The translations under genes were made by a program, and so were the position numbers. The notes under the pieces are model-generated. The model saw only the letters and a program-made list of their open reading frames with translations. It had not been told where the DNA came from and searched no databases. This document shows, piece by piece, positions 40,537-43,659 of a stretch of 43,659 bases of DNA (positions are counted from its first letter, which is position 1; each line of letters opens with the position of its first letter). Origin of the DNA: an uncultured Prevotellaceae bacterium (lineage in GTDB: Bacteria > Bacteroidota > Bacteroidia > Bacteroidales > Muribaculaceae); contig CAMJJG010000021.1 of assembly GCA_946406035.1 (NCBI GenBank), positions 1-43,659 on the forward strand, in the 5' to 3' direction.

Positions 40537-40573
40537 CAAAATTAGGCATATGTTGTCCCATTTCATGGGACAC
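40537..40573 (-). promoter_or_regulatory. Promoter/operator of the AddB-AddA-EVE operon, shared motif site 2
   Basis: TGTCCCAT-TTC-ATGGGACA is a perfect 8-bp palindrome within 40552-40573. Seven bases further toward the gene lies TAATTTTG (40544-40537), a full -7 match, about 26 bases before the ATG at 40511. The palindrome covers the -33 region, so a bound protein would block polymerase. The same core and the same 7-base spacing recur at 30711-30751. Confidence 0.75.
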
Positions 40574-40583
40574 AATATAAAAA

Positions 40584-41579
40584 TCATTTGTTCTCTGCCT
40601 CGTACATCTGTACTGCCTGCCAGTGCATGTGATGGATCTCGTCGGCCAGCCATTGTGGTTCAAGCACCTTTATCAGATAGCTACGGCTTACAAAGTGGGT
40701 ACTTAGGTCTATCGTTGGACGCATGAACAGTTCAAAGTCAGTATAATTTTCACCCTGTCCAATCTCACGCTGGCTTTTGTGGATGGGGAGATCCTTGACA
40801 TAATAGCGCTCGTCACCGAAGACTCGGATGACAATTCTTTGGACTTCGGTGTCATCATTGACCAGCACACCAAAGCATTCTTCGAAGTATGCTTGGGCGT
40901 TAAAGCCCGGTTTAATCTGGAACTTGTCGTCAGTAAGCGACATGTTCAATATACGGTCAAATGAGAACATACCGAAGTAGTCCACTTCTGGTCTGTCTGC
41001 AGTCGTGTCACGATGGAAGTGGCCAAGGATGTACCAACGCTGCTTGAAGAGCTTGATGCAGTACGGCTCAAAGGTCAAGTGCCGAGGTTCATCATCACCA
41101 TATTTCCGATAGTCCACAGCTAACTTGACATTTTTCTTCATCGCCTTGATGACCATCTTCAGGTAGTCTCCCTCGACCAGTGCGGGTTGGAGCAGGATCC
41201 TATCTTGTAACGTCAAAGCCTCACCGATGATGTTGTTCACTGTCAGCGTATTCAGCATCCAATTTTGGATGCTATCTTCACCTAGTACTTCCTCATTGCT
41301 GATGAAGTACCGATAACCATTTAAGCGGTTGCAATCTATGATGATGCCGAAGATGTCCTCAATGGCATCCTTGTGGCGGTTGAAAGTGGAACGAGCCAGT
41401 TCCACGCCTTCACTGAGTTCCGTCTCAAGCCACTTCTCGTTGATTTCGGCAAACGTGATGCCATCATCATCAGCCTTGCGAATGGTATTCACAAGCCATA
41501 TATACTCCTTGAATAATGCTGGTACCCTCATATATTTCGTATTCTCATTGATCTTAACACCGGGATTAAAACGGAGCAT
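40584..41579 (-). CDS. WYL-domain transcriptional regulator (CapW/BrxR-type candidate)
   Basis: Protein of 331 residues. An N-terminal winged helix-turn-helix (IRKADDDGITFAEINEKWLET, ELARSTFNRHKDAIEDIFGIII, about 30-85) is followed by a WYL domain (HLTFEPYCIKLFKQRWYILGHF, about 170-190, with the R-W-Y-I-L-G variant of the WYL motif) and a C-terminal WCX-like extension. Proteins of this layout (CapW for CBASS, BrxR for BREX) repress phage-defence operons and sense a nucleic-acid or nucleotide signal. It is encoded just upstream of, and on the same strand as, the AddB-like gene, with the palindromic operator in the 72-base gap. A second ATG at 41531 is possible, but an AGGAG site 9 bases before 41579 supports the longer form. 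Confidence 0.88.
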   Translation of the reverse strand: MLRFNPGVKINENTKYMRVPALFKEYIWLVNTIRKADDDGITFAEINEKWLETELSEGVELARSTFNRHKDAIEDIFGIIIDCNRLNGYRYFISNEEVLGEDSIQNWMLNTLTVNNIIGEALTLQDRILLQPALVEGDYLKMVIKAMKKNVKLAVDYRKYGDDEPRHLTFEPYCIKLFKQRWYILGHFHRDTTADRPEVDYFGMFSFDRILNMSLTDDKFQIKPGFNAQAYFEECFGVLVNDDTEVQRIVIRVFGDERYYVKDLPIHKSQREIGQGENYTDFELFMRPTIDLSTHFVSRSYLIKVLEPQWLADEIHHMHWQAVQMYEAENK

Positions 41580-41599
41580 GCAGTTACACTCCTAAGCCA

Positions 41600-41607
41600 C
41601 AAATATA
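41600..41607 (-). promoter_or_regulatory. -7 element for the WYL regulator gene
   Basis: TATATTTG on the minus strand, about 20 bases before the ATG at 41579. No clear -33 TTG at normal spacing. GCCACAAATA is repeated directly at about 41597 and 41630. Confidence 0.5.
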
Positions 41608-41751
41608 GACATTATTCTGGAATTTGACAGCCACAAATAAAGGGTTTTTGCTAGAAATAGGATTCTATGAACTAGTGTGAGACGGGATGATGTTGTTTTC
41701 GTGTTTATGGATGGGGAGGCGGGCTTAATCCAGTACACGATGGCACATGGC
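41608..41751. other. Gene-free spacer
   Basis: This is the first part of the 367-base gap between the recombinase and WYL genes. Apart from the second GCCACAAATA copy I see no feature here; the phased repeats occupy 41752-41909. Confidence 0.5.
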
Positions 41752-41909
41752 CTCACGGAAAATTCACGTAAAGTTCACGTAAATTTTGCAAAAGAGTCAC
41801 GTCATTCGGCAATTGTTGGTCGCTGAAAATTAGTATAATACGTTAAACCCCACGGAATTCTCATGGAATTTTCACGTAAATCTCACGGAAATTTCTTGAT
41901 TTACGTGAG
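41752..41909. repeat. Two arrays of helically phased 11-bp direct repeats
   Basis: The consensus is (C/T)TCACG(G/T)AAAT. Array 1 starts at 41752, 41763 and 41774, skips one unit and resumes at 41796. Array 2 starts at 41849, 41860, 41871 and 41882, every unit exactly 11 bases apart. An inverted copy, TTTACGTGAG, follows at 41900-41909. Such iterons bind a multimeric protein along one face of DNA. They lie just past the 3' end of the tyrosine recombinase gene. Confidence 0.8.
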
Positions 41910-41946
41910 TAGTGAATTGTCCCCGTTCTCCATTTCTTCCTTCTCT

Positions 41947-42750
41947 TTACCAGGTGATGATTTTGTCAACGATGGCTTGTTGTTCGCTGGCGGTGCGTCG
42001 TAGGTAGATGCGGGTGGTTTCTATGCTCTCGTGGCCCATCAAGTCGGCGAGTAGGGCTATGTCGTTGAACTTATCGAGGAAGTTCTTGGCATAACGATGG
42101 CGGAATGAATGTGGATAAACGACCTTTGGGTTGAGTCCGTATTTGATGGCATATTTCTTCAGCTGCTGTGAGATGCCTCGTGTAGTGATACGTTCCCCGA
42201 AACGGTTGAGGAACAAATATCCTGTGGTGCGTGATGTTGCGTTGAGCCAGATGACGGTTTCTTCACGCAGTTTCTTGGGGATATACAGTCGTCTCACTTT
42301 GCCCCCTTTGGTGTAGATGTCGAAGTAGCCAGCGAAGACATGCTCAGCCTTTATTTGGATCAGTTCACTGACACGGGCCCCGGTAGCAGCCAGAAATCGG
42401 ACGACAAAATACCATTCCTGGTTTTCCTCGTGCTTTAATTTGTTTTTCAGGAAAACATAGTCGGCATTGCTGATCACATTCTCGAGGAATGAGCGCTGTT
42501 GAACCTTGACCGATTTGAGGCGCAGTTTCCTTTTGCACATGAAATCAAGGTACTTGTTGAGGGCCTGGATACGCAAGTTCACCGTCTTTGGCTTGAAGTT
42601 GTCAATCAGGTATGACTTGTGTGCTAGCAAGTTCTTTTTGTTGACGACTTGGTGTTGTGAAAAGAAAGCGTTGACGGCATAGATGTATGCGTCAATCGTG
42701 TTTTTTGACATGTTCTCTTGAAGCAGGAACTCTTTGAATTTGTTGATCAT
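41947..42750 (-). CDS. Tyrosine recombinase, probable hsdS invertase
   Basis: Protein of 267 residues with a SAM-like N-terminal domain (about 1-85) and a catalytic domain. The catalytic set is complete: Arg 126 in ATGARVSEL, Lys about 151 in YTKGGKVRR, His 214 and Arg 217 in YPHSFRHRY, His 240 in LMGHESIETTR and Tyr 249 in RIYLRR. Small recombinases of this kind are found beside type I restriction specificity genes in Bacteroidales and invert hsdS segments. Here the hsdS fragment begins 32 bases from the recombinase start, in the opposite orientation. It is unlikely to be the integrase of a tRNA-Arg island because it is about 17.5 kb from that tRNA and has the size and context of an invertase. 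Confidence 0.85.
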   Translation of the reverse strand: MINKFKEFLLQENMSKNTIDAYIYAVNAFFSQHQVVNKKNLLAHKSYLIDNFKPKTVNLRIQALNKYLDFMCKRKLRLKSVKVQQRSFLENVISNADYVFLKNKLKHEENQEWYFVVRFLAATGARVSELIQIKAEHVFAGYFDIYTKGGKVRRLYIPKKLREETVIWLNATSRTTGYLFLNRFGERITTRGISQQLKKYAIKYGLNPKVVYPHSFRHRYAKNFLDKFNDIALLADLMGHESIETTRIYLRRTASEQQAIVDKIITW

Positions 42751-42782
42751 AATTTTAATGAATTAAGTGATTAAAAACCTCC

Positions 42783-43659
42783 GTTATAAAGTTATCGACA
42801 AATTCTCCGAGTTCCTATTATGAGAAATTCGCAGATGGGAAAGTGGTTTGCATTGATGATGAGATTCCATTTGAAATACCTAATGGATGGCTGTGGTGTC
42901 GTGTTAGAGACATATCACAATCATACATTGGATTAACCTATAAGCCTTCCGATGTAGCATCTGATGGAGTTATTGTGCTCCGTTCATCTAATATCCAAAA
43001 TGGAAAAATTACCTTGAATGATATTGTTAGGGTGAAATCCACTATATCAGAAAAACTATGGGTTGAAAAAAATGATATTGTGATATGCGCCAGAAATGGA
43101 AGTAAGAAACTGGTTGGTAAGTCTGCAATTGTAGAGGATGTTTCTGAGCCGATGACATTTGGTGCTTTTATGGCAATATGCAAGACACTCTTATATAGGT
43201 TCGTTTATATCTATTTGCAGTCAGACTTATTCTTTTCACAACTTAGGAGTGTAAGTGGAACTACAACTATCAATCAGCTAACCCAGAATAATTTCAATGG
43301 ATTTCTTGTACCGATTCCACCCAAGCAAGAGCAAGAGAGAATATGCAACAAACTATCCCACATATTGCCTGTTGTAGAAAAGTATGGCGATTTGCAGGAT
43401 AAACAAGACTCCTTAAATTCTCGCCTTATAGGTCTGCTAAAAAAATCAATTCTTCAGGAGGCAATACAGGGCAAACTTGTTCCTCAATGTGATTCCGATG
43501 AGCCTGTTTCAGAACTTCTTCAACGCATTAAGGAAGAGAAACAACGCCTTGTAAAGGAGGGTAAGTTGAAGAAGAAGGATGTTATCGACAGCATCATCTT
43601 ACGTGGTGACGATAACAAGTACTGGGAGAAGCGAGGAAACGAAATCGTCTGTATAGACG
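42783..43659 (+). CDS. hsdS: Startless type I restriction specificity (hsdS) fragment, runs off the window
   Basis: The frame is open from just after a TGA near 42770 to the end of the window (292 codons) with no start codon near its beginning. It opens with the HsdS central conserved region (SSYYEKFADGKVVCIDDEIPFEIPNGW), followed by one target-recognition domain (VRDISQSYIGLTYKPSDV, IVLRSSNIQNGKI, ARNGSKKLVGKSA, FLVPIPPKQEQERI) and the C-terminal conserved helices (LLKKSILQEAIQGKLVPQ, LLQRIKEEKQRLVKEGKLKKKD). HsdS normally sets the DNA sequence recognised by the methylase and nuclease. Lacking its first half and a start, this is either a silent cassette awaiting inversion next to the recombinase or a truncated relic. 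Confidence 0.85.

Noticed and set aside
41752..41909. The 11-bp repeats as a CRISPR array
   Set aside because: Units are contiguous with no spacers, only 11 bases long, and no cas genes are present.
41947..42750. The recombinase as integrase of an island inserted at tRNA-Arg
   Set aside because: It is adjacent to a startless hsdS in inverted orientation and far from the tRNA, which fits an hsdS invertase better.
24314..43659. A complete conjugative element
   Set aside because: No relaxase, coupling protein or type IV secretion genes are present; only accessory genes are seen.

Overview
The window looks like a chromosome segment of a Bacteroidales bacterium, most likely Muribaculaceae or a Prevotella relative. 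The evidence is the Bacteroidetes promoter type (a TTG about 19-20 bases upstream of TAnnTTTG), which can be read in front of many genes, together with family content: a GlmU-like sugar nucleotidyltransferase, DUF6056-like membrane proteins, an HU-SPOR protein, a leucine-rich-repeat protein with a C-terminal dockerin, and DUF6291/DUF6633 genes. Species assignment is inference.

Positions 1-24271 read as host backbone. On the minus strand, 1-6249 is a cell-envelope gene run: transglutaminase-like protein, SH3-NlpC/P60 peptidase, dipeptide epimerase (together a murein-peptide recycling set), then an SGNH hydrolase, an MBOAT O-acyltransferase and the start of another exported protein (an O-acylation set). 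Next come a large secreted repeat protein, a GlmU-like enzyme, a dTDP-4-dehydrorhamnose 3,5-epimerase, three tandem paralogous polytopic membrane proteins behind a long structured leader, ClpB, a polysaccharide export lipoprotein, a uracil-DNA-glycosylase-fold protein, an HU-SPOR envelope protein, a small membrane protein, an Ntn-type amide hydrolase, an unannotated structured RNA transcription unit (23448-23738), a 68-residue membrane protein and a tRNA-Arg(ACG).

From the tRNA onward the sequence is AT-richer and accessory in character. It holds a DUF6633/DUF6291/helix-turn-helix trio, an E1/ThiF-like enzyme under a promoter with twin palindromic operators, an unrecognised protein that may be HNH-like, a lipoprotein, and small paralogous proteins interspersed with five tRNA-like RNA elements. 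The main block (30780-41579) is a candidate antiviral or restriction operon. It has a WYL-domain regulator, an AddB-like nuclease, an AddA-like helicase-nuclease fused to an EVE/PUA-like domain and a long extension, and an EVE-like plus PD-(D/E)XK nuclease protein. The right end (41752-43659) has two phased arrays of 11-bp repeats, a tyrosine recombinase and a startless hsdS fragment, which suggests a phase-variable type I restriction-modification locus.

The strongest system-level observation is regulatory. The promoter in front of the AddB-like gene and the promoter region in front of the tRNA-like array carry nearly the same palindromic operator (18 of 22 positions identical) at the same distance, 7 bases, from the -7 element. 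This suggests that one repressor, plausibly the WYL protein, controls both a helicase-nuclease operon and a set of tRNA-like RNAs. That combination is not one I recognise as described.
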